Notes under the pieces: generated by a model | Seen by the model: only the letters and a program-made list of their open reading frames with translations | What the model was told of the DNA's origin: nothing | The model's database searches: none | DNA from: Curvibacter sp. | GTDB lineage: Bacteria; Pseudomonadota; Gammaproteobacteria; Burkholderiales; Burkholderiaceae_C | Assembly: GCA_020621965.1 (NCBI GenBank) | Contig: JAHRYV010000002.1 | Coordinates: forward strand, 1-64,000 | Length of the DNA stretch: 64,000 nt | Reading direction: 5' to 3' | Shown: positions 1-8,819 of the stretch, piece by piece | How the letters are laid out: every line of letters begins with the position of its first letter | How positions within the stretch are numbered: the stretch's first letter is position 1 | Position numbers and translations under genes: made by a program

Positions 1-54
1 CGCTTCCGCATGGCGGTGCACCCGGTCGAGTACGACATGTACTACTCCCTGTAA
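1..54 (+). CDS. glnA: Glutamine synthetase, C-terminal end (partial)
   Basis: Only the last 17 codons and the stop lie in the window. The ending HPVEYDMYYSL matches the conserved C-terminus of bacterial type I glutamine synthetase, which carries a HPVEF-YYS motif. The enzyme makes glutamine from glutamate and ammonia with ATP. The position just upstream of glnL-glnG fits the classical glnA-ntrB-ntrC order. The body of the gene and its promoter are outside the window. Confidence 0.9.
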   Translation, partial: RFRMAVHPVEYDMYYSL

Positions 55-64
55 GGGGAGTGTG

Positions 65-84
65 GGCTGTAATTTGTTACAGCC
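65..84. promoter_or_regulatory. Perfect 8-bp inverted repeat after glnA
   Basis: GGCTGTAA, four bases, then TTACAGCC. It lies ten bases after the glnA stop and just before the terminator hairpin. It could be an operator, an mRNA stem that protects the 3' end, or part of the termination structure. A related TGTAAC/GTTACA palindrome occurs at 7226-7243. Confidence 0.3.
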
Positions 85-90
85 TGTCGC

Positions 91-119
91 AAAAAAGGAC
101 GGCTTCGGCCGTCCTTTTT
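91..119 (+). terminator. Rho-independent terminator of glnA
   Basis: An A-run leads into the stem AAGGACGGC, a TTCG tetraloop and GCCGTCCTT, followed by five T. This is a strong intrinsic terminator that separates glnA from the downstream exported-protein/glnLG genes. Confidence 0.9.
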
Positions 120-208
120 CTATTTCCGGGCCCGCCCAGGGCTTGGAATTTGGCTCGAAATTGTGGATACTGACCGACCATCCCTGCATTTTGATGCGTG
201 GAGACCGC

Positions 209-709
209 ATGAAGAACCCAATCCTGATGTCGTTGACAGCTACGCTTTTCGTAGCAACCCTGGCGGCCACCGATCTGGCGCAGGCGCAGAGCCGCATCTA
301 CCGTTGTGGCAATGAGTACACCAACACCGTGCAGTCCGGACAGAAGGGCTGCAAGCCGCTGGAGGGGGGTAACGTCACGGTGGTGCAGCGTTCGCGCCCG
401 GATGCGGTCCGTGTGGCCAGCGCCAGCCAGGTGTCCGAAAGCACGCGTCGTGAGTCCGACGCAGCCCAGCGGGCCCGGGACGTCGATGCCCGCCAGATCC
501 TGGAGGCCGAATTGCGCAAGGCTGAAGCCCGGCAGGCCGAACTGCAGGCCGAGTACAACAATGGTGAGCCGGAAAAGATGGGGCCCGAGTTCCGCAACCA
601 TCAGAAATACCTGGATCGCGTGGCCGAGCTCAAGGCCAGCATCGAGCGCAATGAGAGCGATCTGGCTGGCATCCGCCGCGAACTCGGCCGTCTTCCTGAG
701 TCAAAATAG
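209..709 (+). CDS. Small exported coiled-coil protein between glnA and glnL
   Basis: The protein has 166 residues. The start at 209 is preceded by GGAGA. Residues 1-26 form a signal peptide ending AQAQS, so it is probably periplasmic. The mature N-terminus IYRC-NEYTN...GCK resembles the DUF4124-type beta segment common in beta/gammaproteobacterial exported proteins. Residues 85-160 are rich in Arg, Glu, Ala and Gln and predict a long coiled coil. An ATG at 194 in the same frame would add five residues before the signal peptide and looks less likely. The stop lies five bases before glnL, so the gene probably shares an mRNA with glnLG. No function is known to me. Confidence 0.75.
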   Translation: MKNPILMSLTATLFVATLAATDLAQAQSRIYRCGNEYTNTVQSGQKGCKPLEGGNVTVVQRSRPDAVRVASASQVSESTRRESDAAQRARDVDARQILEAELRKAEARQAELQAEYNNGEPEKMGPEFRNHQKYLDRVAELKASIERNESDLAGIRRELGRLPESK

Positions 710-714
710 GCGGC

Positions 715-1782
715 TTGAAGCCGTCCCTCATACCCGTCAGTCGATTCCAGCCGTTTGACCTGCTGGCCACGCTCGTCGCCGTGGTGCACGGCGACGGTCG
801 GGTGCAGTACGCCAACGCGGCGCTGGAGGACGCGCTGGGCATGTCCCGGCGCAGCATTGAAGGCTCCGATCTTGCCGAGCATTTCACCGAACCGCAGGCC
901 CTGGCCGCGGCGCTCAACGGCCTGCGCGCCAACGAGTTTGCCGCCCTGCGCTACGACGCCTGGCTCAAGCGGGCGGGGCGCGACTTGTTGCCGGTGCACG
1001 TGATCCTGACCCAGACCGACCACGCCGGCGATCTGCTGCTGGAGATGCTGCCGCTGGAGCAGCAGGCGCGCCAGGAACGCGAGGAACGCCTGCTCGACCA
1101 GGCCCAGGCCAACAAAGAGCTGATCCGCAACCTGGCCCACGAGATCAAGAACCCGCTGGGCGGCATCCGCGGCGCGGCCCAGCTGCTGGAGATGGAAATC
1201 GAGCCCCAGCTGGCCGAGTACACGCGCGTCATCATCCACGAGGCCGACCGTCTGCAGACCCTGGTGGACCGGCTGCTGGCGCCGCACCGTCGGCCGCACG
1301 TGGTCGGCGACGTGAATATCCACGAGGTTTGCGAGCGCGTGCGCTCGCTGATCCTGGCGGAATTCCCCAAGGGCCTGCGGGTGGTGCGCGACTACGACAC
1401 CTCCATCCCCGAGTTCCGGGGCGACCGCGAGCAGCTGATCCAGGCCGTGCTCAACATCGCGCACAACGCCTGCCAGGTGCTGGGCGAGCGCATGGCCGCC
1501 GGCGACGCCCGGCTGACCTTCCGCACCCGGATTGCGCGCCAGGTCACTTTCGGCAAACAACGCTACAAGCTGGCACTGGAATTGCATGTCATCGACAACG
1601 GGCCCGGCGTGCCGGACTCGATCAAGGACCGTATCTTTTTCCCGCTGGTGTCGGGACGGGAGGGCGGCTCCGGCCTGGGGCTGACGCTGGCACAGACTTT
1701 TGTCCAGCAGCACCATGGCCTGATCGAGTGCGACAGTGAGCCGGGCCGGACTGATTTCAAAATACTGATACCGCTGCCCTGA
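715..1782 (+). CDS. glnL: Nitrogen regulation sensor histidine kinase NtrB
   Basis: The protein has 355 residues with a TTG start, five bases after the upstream stop. An N-terminal PAS-like domain (about 15-110) is followed by the H box NLAHEIKNPLGG with phospho-acceptor His142. Next come the N box (AVLNIAHNAC) and the glycine-rich ATP-lid motifs DNGPGVPD and SGLGLTLAQ. NtrB phosphorylates or dephosphorylates NtrC under control of PII and so reports nitrogen status. glnG follows after 37 bases in the same direction. The order and domain set leave little doubt. The weak ribosome site and TTG start suggest modest expression, as usual for this kinase. Confidence 0.95.
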   Translation: MKPSLIPVSRFQPFDLLATLVAVVHGDGRVQYANAALEDALGMSRRSIEGSDLAEHFTEPQALAAALNGLRANEFAALRYDAWLKRAGRDLLPVHVILTQTDHAGDLLLEMLPLEQQARQEREERLLDQAQANKELIRNLAHEIKNPLGGIRGAAQLLEMEIEPQLAEYTRVIIHEADRLQTLVDRLLAPHRRPHVVGDVNIHEVCERVRSLILAEFPKGLRVVRDYDTSIPEFRGDREQLIQAVLNIAHNACQVLGERMAAGDARLTFRTRIARQVTFGKQRYKLALELHVIDNGPGVPDSIKDRIFFPLVSGREGGSGLGLTLAQTFVQQHHGLIECDSEPGRTDFKILIPLP

Positions 1783-1819
1783 GCGTTTCGAGGCAGCATG
1801 ACCTGAGGGTGGAGCCGAC

Positions 1820-3289
<1,470 letters not shown>

Positions 3290-3302
3290 GCGCCCCGCAG
3301 CC

Positions 3303-3851
3303 TCAATCGAAGAGGCCGGGGGCGCCGAAGTGCGCCCCTTCGATCTCCAGCAGGCGCAGCTTGGTGCGCGTACCGCCGTGGGCCGAGAAGCCGCCGGCGC
3401 CGCGGCCGGCTGCCAGCACGCGGTGACAAGGCACCACCGGCGCAAAGGGGTTGGCTCCCAGGGCCTGCCCGACGGCGCGTGCCGCACCCGGCTCGCCCAG
3501 CTGCCGGGCCAGTTCGCCATAGGTCAGCGTCTGCCCCGGCGGGATGCGCCGCGCCAGGGCATAGACCCGCTGGTGAAAGGGCGGCACGCCCTCCATGTCC
3601 AAGGGCAGGTGCGTAAGGTCGCGCGGCTCGGTGGGATGCCCTTCCAGCAGGGCGGTGATGGCGGCGATGGCCTCCAGCACGAAGGGCGGCGGCACGTTTT
3701 CGGTGCGCTGTGGAAAACGGCGCGCCAGGCGCGCACGCGTGGCCGCCTCGTCCCGCTCGGGCAGGTTGACGTAGGTGAGCGCGCCGGCGCTCCAGGCGAT
3801 GGCGCAGGCGCCCAGCGGGGTCGGGAACAGGGCGTAGGCCAGGGTCGACAT
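3303..3851 (-). CDS. ogt: Methylated-DNA--[protein]-cysteine S-methyltransferase
   Basis: The protein has 182 residues. It removes alkyl groups from O6-methylguanine by irreversible transfer to its own cysteine. The active-site motif is PCHRV with Cys142, followed by the substrate-binding GAGGFSAHGG. The helix-turn-helix region LTYGELARQLG and the Arg finger (GAARAVGQALGANP) are present. The start was set at the ATG before STLAYALFPTP because the 34 upstream in-frame residues are Arg/Trp-rich and not protein-like. The gene is convergent with glnG and shares a strand with xth, another DNA-repair gene. Confidence 0.93.
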   Translation of the reverse strand: MSTLAYALFPTPLGACAIAWSAGALTYVNLPERDEAATRARLARRFPQRTENVPPPFVLEAIAAITALLEGHPTEPRDLTHLPLDMEGVPPFHQRVYALARRIPPGQTLTYGELARQLGEPGAARAVGQALGANPFAPVVPCHRVLAAGRGAGGFSAHGGTRTKLRLLEIEGAHFGAPGLFD

Positions 3852-3900
3852 GGGCTTGCGTGGCGGTTTCAGCAGTCTGCCACTGCGGCCATGGCGATGT

Positions 3901-4671
3901 CTACGCCTCCTGCAGCTCCAGCACCACGGGGGCGTGGTCGCTGGGCCGCTCATTGCGCCGCGGCGTGACGTCGATGGCGCAGGCCGTGGCCAGCGGCTTG
4001 AGCGCGTCGCTGACCAGGATGTGGTCGATGCGCAGGCCCTGCTTGCGGCGAAAGGCCATGTTGCGGTAGTCCCACCAGGAGTAGTTCTTCTCGGGCTGGG
4101 GGAACAGACGCACCGAATCGTGCAGGCCCAGTGCGATCAAGGCGCGCAGGTGGGCGCGTTCTTCCTCGGTGCAGTGGATGGTGTCCTTCAGGCCCACCGG
4201 GTCCCAGACATCGGCGTCGTCGAAGGTGATGTTGTAGTCGCCCATCAGCACCAGCTTCGGGTGCGTGGACAGCTCGGTGCGCAGCCAGTCGCGCAGGGCG
4301 GTGAGCCAGCGCATCTTGTAGGCGAACTTGTCCGAGCCGGGTTCCTGGCCGTTGGGGAAATAAGCGCCGACCACGCGCACGCCTTGCACCGTGGCGCTGA
4401 TCACGCGCGCCATCTCGTCCTCGAAGCCGGGGATGTTGCGCACCACGGCCTGGAGCGGCGCGCGCGACAGCAGGGCCACACCGTTGTAGGTCTTCTGGCC
4501 GAAGCTCTCGGCCAGGTAACCCGCCGCCGCGAAGGCGTCGAAGGGGAACTTGTCGTCGGTGAGCTTGAGTTCCTGCAGCGCCAGCACATCCACCGGGTGG
4601 GCCGCCAGCCAGTCCAGCACCTGCGGCAGCCGCACGGTGAGCGAGTTGACGTTCCAGGTGGCGAGCTTCAT
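3901..4671 (-). CDS. xth: Exodeoxyribonuclease III (AP endonuclease)
   Basis: The protein has 256 residues, the usual length for ExoIII. Visible motifs are the N-terminal NVNSL, the metal-binding Glu34 in LQELKL, a GDYNI block, DHILVSD and the catalytic SDHAP (Asp245-His246) near the C-terminus. It cleaves at abasic sites and degrades 3' ends during base-excision repair. It lies just downstream of the DUF4337 gene (4-base gap) and upstream of ogt, so the repair genes may be co-transcribed. Confidence 0.95.
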   Translation of the reverse strand: MKLATWNVNSLTVRLPQVLDWLAAHPVDVLALQELKLTDDKFPFDAFAAAGYLAESFGQKTYNGVALLSRAPLQAVVRNIPGFEDEMARVISATVQGVRVVGAYFPNGQEPGSDKFAYKMRWLTALRDWLRTELSTHPKLVLMGDYNITFDDADVWDPVGLKDTIHCTEEERAHLRALIALGLHDSVRLFPQPEKNYSWWDYRNMAFRRKQGLRIDHILVSDALKPLATACAIDVTPRRNERPSDHAPVVLELQEA

Positions 4672-4675
4672 TGCG

Positions 4676-5269
4676 TCAGATGTGCAGGACCGCCAGCGCG
4701 CCGACGATGACGCCCAGAGCGCCAGTGCCGAACATGGCGTACTCCAGCCACTTTTTGCGGGTCAGCAGGGCGATGGCGGCCAGGGCGATGCAGACCTGCA
4801 GCACCGTGGTGGCCTGGGCCCAGCGGTGGTGCTGGTGCATCTGCTCGTCGCTCTTCTTGTCCCATTCGGTGGCTTCAGCCTCCAGCTTCTCGGCCACCAC
4901 CTTGATCTCGCCCTTTTCCTTCTCGTAGCGGTCGATCTTGGCCTGGTACTTGTCCTTTTCGCCTTCGCGCGGGGTCAGATCGCGCGAGACCTCGGCCAGC
5001 GACTGCTTGGTGCTCTTGGCCTGGAAGTAGTTCCACTGGTTGGAGGCTTCCGTCTTCTTCAGTGCCGCGTTGTTCTTGTACAGGCCGGCATTGGCCTGGG
5101 TGGCGCCGCCCATGTAGGCGAAGATGGCGCCCACCGTGGCGATGATGGCGGTGAACATGGCAATCTGGTTGGTCATGCCATTGCCGTGGTCGCCATGGCC
5201 GCCGCCTTGCGTGGCGTGTTCAAGTTCGTGGTCGTGCGGGCCATGCACGTGAAAGCCGCCTCCGGACAT
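4676..5269 (-). CDS. DUF4337-type membrane protein
   Basis: The protein has 197 residues. The start is at 5269, preceded by AGGAG; a longer in-frame start at 5302 has no such site. A His/Gly-rich N-terminus (HVHGPHDHELEH, HGDHGNG) could bind metal. A membrane segment near residues 35-60 is followed by a long charged coiled-coil stretch (about 60-150) and two C-terminal membrane segments. This layout, including the QWNYFQAKS block, is typical of DUF4337 proteins, whose role is unknown. It lies between folA and xth with gaps of one and four bases, so it probably shares their mRNA. Confidence 0.8.
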   Translation of the reverse strand: MSGGGFHVHGPHDHELEHATQGGGHGDHGNGMTNQIAMFTAIIATVGAIFAYMGGATQANAGLYKNNAALKKTEASNQWNYFQAKSTKQSLAEVSRDLTPREGEKDKYQAKIDRYEKEKGEIKVVAEKLEAEATEWDKKSDEQMHQHHRWAQATTVLQVCIALAAIALLTRKKWLEYAMFGTGALGVIVGALAVLHI

Positions 5270-5270
5270 A

Positions 5271-5765
5271 TCAGACTCCTGCTGTATTCGTATAAGTGAC
5301 AAAACTGAATTTCAGACCGGTGGAGGAGACATGGCGCTCGCGCGCCGTTTCCTTCCACTCGGGGCCGAATTGTGGCGCAAAAGTGTCCCCTTCATAGGAC
5401 GCCTCGATTTCCGTCACCACGGCCGTGCTCGCCAGCGACAGGGCCTGCGCGTAGATGTCGGCGCCGCCGATGATCCAGGCGTCGGCGGCATCGCCGCACA
5501 GCCGGATCGCTTCGTCCAGCGAGTGCGCCACCTTCGCGCCCTCGGCCAACCAGTCGCGCTGACGCGTCACCACCACATTGGTGCGCCCGGGCAGCGGGCG
5601 AAAGCGGACGGGCAGCGACTCCCAGGTCTTGCGGCCCATGACGACCGGACAGCCCAGGGTGGTGCGCTTGAAATGGGCCAGGTCCTCGGGCAGGTGCCAG
5701 GGCATGACACCGTCCTTGCCGATGGCGCCATTGGCGGCGCGCGCGTAGATGAGATGCAGCTTCAT
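5271..5765 (-). CDS. folA: Dihydrofolate reductase
   Basis: The protein has 164 residues. It reduces dihydrofolate to tetrahydrofolate with NADPH. The sequence shows the N-terminal LIYARAANGAIGKDG, the catalytic loop MPWHLPEDLAHFKR with acidic Glu27, the NADPH-binding VMGRKTWESLP, and IIGGADIYAQAL. Its ATG overlaps the TGA of the upstream eamA gene by four bases (ATGA). The folA-eamA-thyA order on one strand places it in a thymidylate/folate operon. The gene looks intact although its metabolic partner thyA is internally deleted. Confidence 0.95.
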   Translation of the reverse strand: MKLHLIYARAANGAIGKDGVMPWHLPEDLAHFKRTTLGCPVVMGRKTWESLPVRFRPLPGRTNVVVTRQRDWLAEGAKVAHSLDEAIRLCGDAADAWIIGGADIYAQALSLASTAVVTEIEASYEGDTFAPQFGPEWKETARERHVSSTGLKFSFVTYTNTAGV

Positions 5766-6649
5766 GCGGTTTTCCCCAGGGAGCGCGGCGGCAGCAGCAC
5801 GGCGGCAATGGCCGTCAGCACGAAGACGATGGCCAGGTAGTCCTGCCATTGCGGCCATTCGCCGACGATGAAGGTGGCACTGAGCGTGCCCACCAGCGGG
5901 ATGGCCATCACGCTCATGGCGCTGGTGGCCGGCGGCAGATGGCGGGCCAGGCCGGACCAGATGGTCTGGGCGAAGCCGTAGTTGATGAAGGCGCCGTAGG
6001 CCAGGCTGGCCCACATGCCGGCGCTGAACTGCCAGCTGGGCCAGGGTTCGCTCGCCAGCGCGATGACCCACAGGCAGGCGCTGGTGAGGATCAGCATCCA
6101 GACGGTCAGCGTTTCCACCGGCAGCGTCAGGTGGGCGCGGCGCATCAACAGCGTACCGATGGCCCAGCAGACGGCGGCGATCTCCATCCACATGACACCC
6201 AGCGGCCGGCCGCTGAGCGCGGTGAACTCGCTGGAGGTCAGCAGGGCAATCGCGATGGCCACGGCCACGGCAGCCACGGCCACCCGGCGCGTGAGCCGTT
6301 CGCCCAGGAACAGCACACCGATCAGCACGGTCCAGATCGGCATGGTGAAACCCAGGATGGCCGCGCGCCCGGAGGCCAGCTCCTTCACGCCGAGGATGGA
6401 GACCGTGTGCCAGCCCAGCATATTGGGGGCGCCGATGGTGACGACCGACTTCCACTCGCTGCCGCGCGGCAGCATGCGCAGGCCGCGCGCGCGGTACCAG
6501 CTGTAGAGGAAGAGCGAACCGCCGGTCATGGTGAGGGCGCGGAAATACAGCGGCGAGAGCTCGCGCAGCGAAAACTTCATCATCGGCCAGTTGATGCCCC
6601 ACATCAGCGTGAGGGCGATCAAGGCCAGGAGCTGGCGTTGATTGATCAC
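5762..6649 (-). CDS. EamA/DMT-family transporter
   Basis: The protein has 295 residues with a GTG start at 6649. That start overlaps the thyA stop by four bases (GTGA) and is preceded by GGTGGCGG. The protein predicts about ten hydrophobic helices in two EamA repeats of about 140 residues, beginning [16 protein letters not shown]. Members export amino acids or other small metabolites. The substrate cannot be read from the sequence. Translational coupling to thyA and folA at both ends is notable but does not define the substrate. Confidence 0.88.
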   Translation of the reverse strand: MINQRQLLALIALTLMWGINWPMMKFSLRELSPLYFRALTMTGGSLFLYSWYRARGLRMLPRGSEWKSVVTIGAPNMLGWHTVSILGVKELASGRAAILGFTMPIWTVLIGVLFLGERLTRRVAVAAVAVAIAIALLTSSEFTALSGRPLGVMWMEIAAVCWAIGTLLMRRAHLTLPVETLTVWMLILTSACLWVIALASEPWPSWQFSAGMWASLAYGAFINYGFAQTIWSGLARHLPPATSAMSVMAIPLVGTLSATFIVGEWPQWQDYLAIVFVLTAIAAVLLPPRSLGKTA

Positions 6650-7185
6650 ACCGCCACCGGTGCCTTGATGGCCGGGTGGCACTGGTAGTCCAGCACTTCG
6701 AAGTCCTCGTACTGGTAGTCGAAGATCGAGGCCGGCCGGCGCTTGATGTTCAGCGTCGGGTAGGGGTAGGGCGTGCGGCTGAGCTGCAGCTCCACCTGTT
6801 CGTGGTGATTGCTGTAGATATGGCAGTCGCCGCCGGTCCAGATGAAGTCGCCCACGCCCAAGTCACACTGCTGGGCCACCATGTGCGTGAGCAGCGCGTA
6901 GCTGGCGATGTTGAAGGGCACACCCAGGAAGATGTCGGCGCTGCGCTGGTAAAGCTGGCAGGACAGCCTGCCCTCGGCCACGTAGAACTGGAAAAAGGCG
7001 TGGCAGGGCATCAGCGCCATCTTGTTCAGCTCGGCCACGTTCCAGGCGCTGACGATGATGCGGCGCATCTGGTGGCCGAACACGCTGCGCGTGCCGGTGC
7101 CGGTGCGGTCGGTCTTGGCCACGCCTGTGCTGTAGACGTGGCGCATGAAGTCTTCGTACTGGGAACGGACGGGGCGGGTGCTCAT
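6646..7185 (-). pseudogene. thyA: Thymidylate synthase with a 91-residue internal deletion
   Basis: The frame is open for 179 residues, against about 264 in normal ThyA. Residues 1-40 match the N-terminus ([15 protein letters not shown]) and residues 41-179 match the second half from the RRIIVSAWN motif onward. Cys61 in [10 protein letters not shown], the nucleotide-binding QRSADIFLG and the C-terminal KAPVAV are kept. Everything between E. coli positions of about 35 and 126 is missing, which includes the counterparts of Lys48, Glu58, Trp80 and Tyr94. The joint is two CGC codons at 7060-7065, suggesting microhomology. The remainder has no stop or frameshift. The protein should not be able to make dTMP. 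An assembly collapse is the main alternative. Confidence 0.85.
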
Positions 7186-7225
7186 GCGGGTGATTTTCCT
7201 ACAAGTCGGCCGATCCCTTCCGGCC

Positions 7226-7243
7226 TGTAACCGGCTTGTTACA
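7226..7243. promoter_or_regulatory. TGTAAC-N6-GTTACA palindrome between divergent genes
   Basis: A perfect 6-bp inverted repeat lies in the 181-bp region between thyA (minus) and the lipoprotein gene (plus). It is about 40 bp from the thyA start and overlaps a possible -35 (TTGTTA) for the lipoprotein gene. This is a plausible operator, with no regulator identified. Confidence 0.3.
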
Positions 7244-7366
7244 GGGGGTGTCCAGCGGTGCTATGGTCTTGCCAGCTGTTTGGACCGCGCGCCCAGGACA
7301 GCAGATCTCCGGCCGGCCCCAGCCCCCGCCCGCGTCGGCAAACCTACAACAAAGCAAAGGAAAAAT

Positions 7367-8185
7367 ATGCTGACAGGAAAGACAGGTGGAAAGCTGCTCA
7401 TCGCTGGGCTGCTGGGCTGGCTGCTGGCGGGCTGCTCGCCCATGGCCATCACGGGGGCGCCCGATGTGAACAAGGCGGCCTTCGGCGCCAAGAAGCGTTT
7501 TGCCGTGGTGAGCATCGCCTCGCTCAAGACCTTCCAGGGCGAGCGCTCCATGGCCGACACCTTCAAGAGTGCCGACCAGATCGCCGGCGCCAACACCCAG
7601 CCGCTGCTCAACAAGCTGCAGCCCAAGATCATCGCGGCGTTGGACAAGTCGCCGCAATTCACTCTGGTGCCCGAGTCCCGTGTGCTGACACACCGGGCCT
7701 ATCGCAGCCTGGCCGAGGATGAGCGCGTCGTGAAGGTGCTGTTCATCACCGCCGACATGAACGTGGCCAACAACTACCGCTACTACTCGGAACCGCAGAA
7801 GTACGCCCGGCTGGCCAAGGAGCTTGGGGTGGACGGTGTGATCGGGGTGACGGTGACCTTCGGCCTCCACACCGGTGGTGGCGGCGTCAATATCAATGGC
7901 CTGAGCTTCGGCAAGAAGAGCTATAGCGCCACGGCCACCGTGGGCGCCGTGGCCTACAACCAGCAGGGCGAGGTGATCTGGAAGGATACCGCCGTGCGCG
8001 AAGCCGAGCCCGGGGATTCCAAGGCGGTCATCGTGATCGACACCACGGCCTTCACCGGCGCCGACTTCGAGAAATTCCACCCCTCGGCCGTCGAGATCGG
8101 CGCCAAGGCGGTCGACATGCTGATGGCCCGTTTCGACGACACCATGGCGGGCAAGGAAGTCTCCCGCGTCCAGAGCTACAAGTGA
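7367..8185 (+). CDS. Predicted outer-membrane lipoprotein
   Basis: The protein has 272 residues. The start is an ATG preceded by AAAGG. A short lipoprotein signal ends in the lipobox LLAGC with lipidated Cys23. Asp is absent at position +2 (Ser), which favours outer-membrane sorting. The mature part has an alternating alpha/beta pattern (FAVVSIASLKTF, GVDGVIGVTVTFGL, SATATVGAVAYNQQGEVIWKDTAV) like periplasmic stress-associated lipoproteins of the CsgG/DUF799 kind. The precise family is not certain. It is divergent from thyA and convergent with the CZB gene. Confidence 0.75.
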   Translation: MLTGKTGGKLLIAGLLGWLLAGCSPMAITGAPDVNKAAFGAKKRFAVVSIASLKTFQGERSMADTFKSADQIAGANTQPLLNKLQPKIIAALDKSPQFTLVPESRVLTHRAYRSLAEDERVVKVLFITADMNVANNYRYYSEPQKYARLAKELGVDGVIGVTVTFGLHTGGGGVNINGLSFGKKSYSATATVGAVAYNQQGEVIWKDTAVREAEPGDSKAVIVIDTTAFTGADFEKFHPSAVEIGAKAVDMLMARFDDTMAGKEVSRVQSYK

Positions 8186-8225
8186 ACAGCGCGCCGCCCG
8201 GCGGCGGCCGGGCGCGCGTCGGCGA

Positions 8226-8699
8226 TCAGCGGCTGAGGCCGCGCTTGAGCTCCTTGAGCAGCAGCACGACCTGGCTGGAGGCGTAGCGATAGCTGCCGGC
8301 CAGGGTCTGGCTGGCTTTGTCCTTCTCGCCGGCCTGGGTCAGCGCCACGACCGCGGAGGCCTGCTCGTGAAAGAACTGGTGGCGCGACACCAGTATCGAG
8401 AAGGCCGGATAGGCCCCCAGCCGCATCTTGCCGGGGCCATACAACCATTTACCCAGGTCGCAACGGTCGTCCAGGCAGACCACCTCCGGTTTCAGGTCTT
8501 CGCTGGATTTCCCGTCCAGATAGTTCTGCAGGCGGAGCTTCCAATTCTCGTGGGCCGCAATCGCCGTGTCGATATCGAGTTCGGCCAGCACAGCGGCCGA
8601 GGTGGCGGCGTCCAGGCCGATGTCGGTGTCGCCGGCGGCCGGGCGCGACGGGTCATCTTGTTCGTCGTTCAGACGGAATATGCGGCTGAAGAATCCCAT
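8226..8699 (-). CDS. Chemoreceptor zinc-binding (CZB) domain protein
   Basis: The protein has 157 residues. Residues 45-120 carry the CZB signature: His50 in HENWKLRL, Cys80 in CDLGKWLYG, and His107/His111 in HQFFH. These four residues form the zinc site in CZB domains of chemoreceptors and diguanylate cyclases, where zinc tunes output. Here the domain stands alone with a short variable N-terminus and no methyl-accepting or GGDEF part. It may therefore act as a free zinc/redox sensor partner. It is transcribed on its own. Confidence 0.85.
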   Translation of the reverse strand: MGFFSRIFRLNDEQDDPSRPAAGDTDIGLDAATSAAVLAELDIDTAIAAHENWKLRLQNYLDGKSSEDLKPEVVCLDDRCDLGKWLYGPGKMRLGAYPAFSILVSRHQFFHEQASAVVALTQAGEKDKASQTLAGSYRYASSQVVLLLKELKRGLSR

Positions 8700-8819
8700 G
8701 GTGTCGGCTCCCTCGAAGGTAGGGGTTCAGAATACCGAATCCAGATGACCGGCGTTGTAACGGTGTTGCGCCGGTCCGGGAAGTATTCCGGTTTTGCGGC
8801 TCTACCGAGTGGCGCTGTC

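Noticed and set aside
8190-8220. GC-rich hairpin between the lipoprotein and CZB genes
   Set aside because: A possible stem but with a bulge and no T-run; not good enough to call a terminator.
8749-8774. Stem GACCGGCG/CGCCGGTC before the FAD-oxidase stop
   Set aside because: An 8-bp stem without a T-tract; may be chance in GC-rich DNA.
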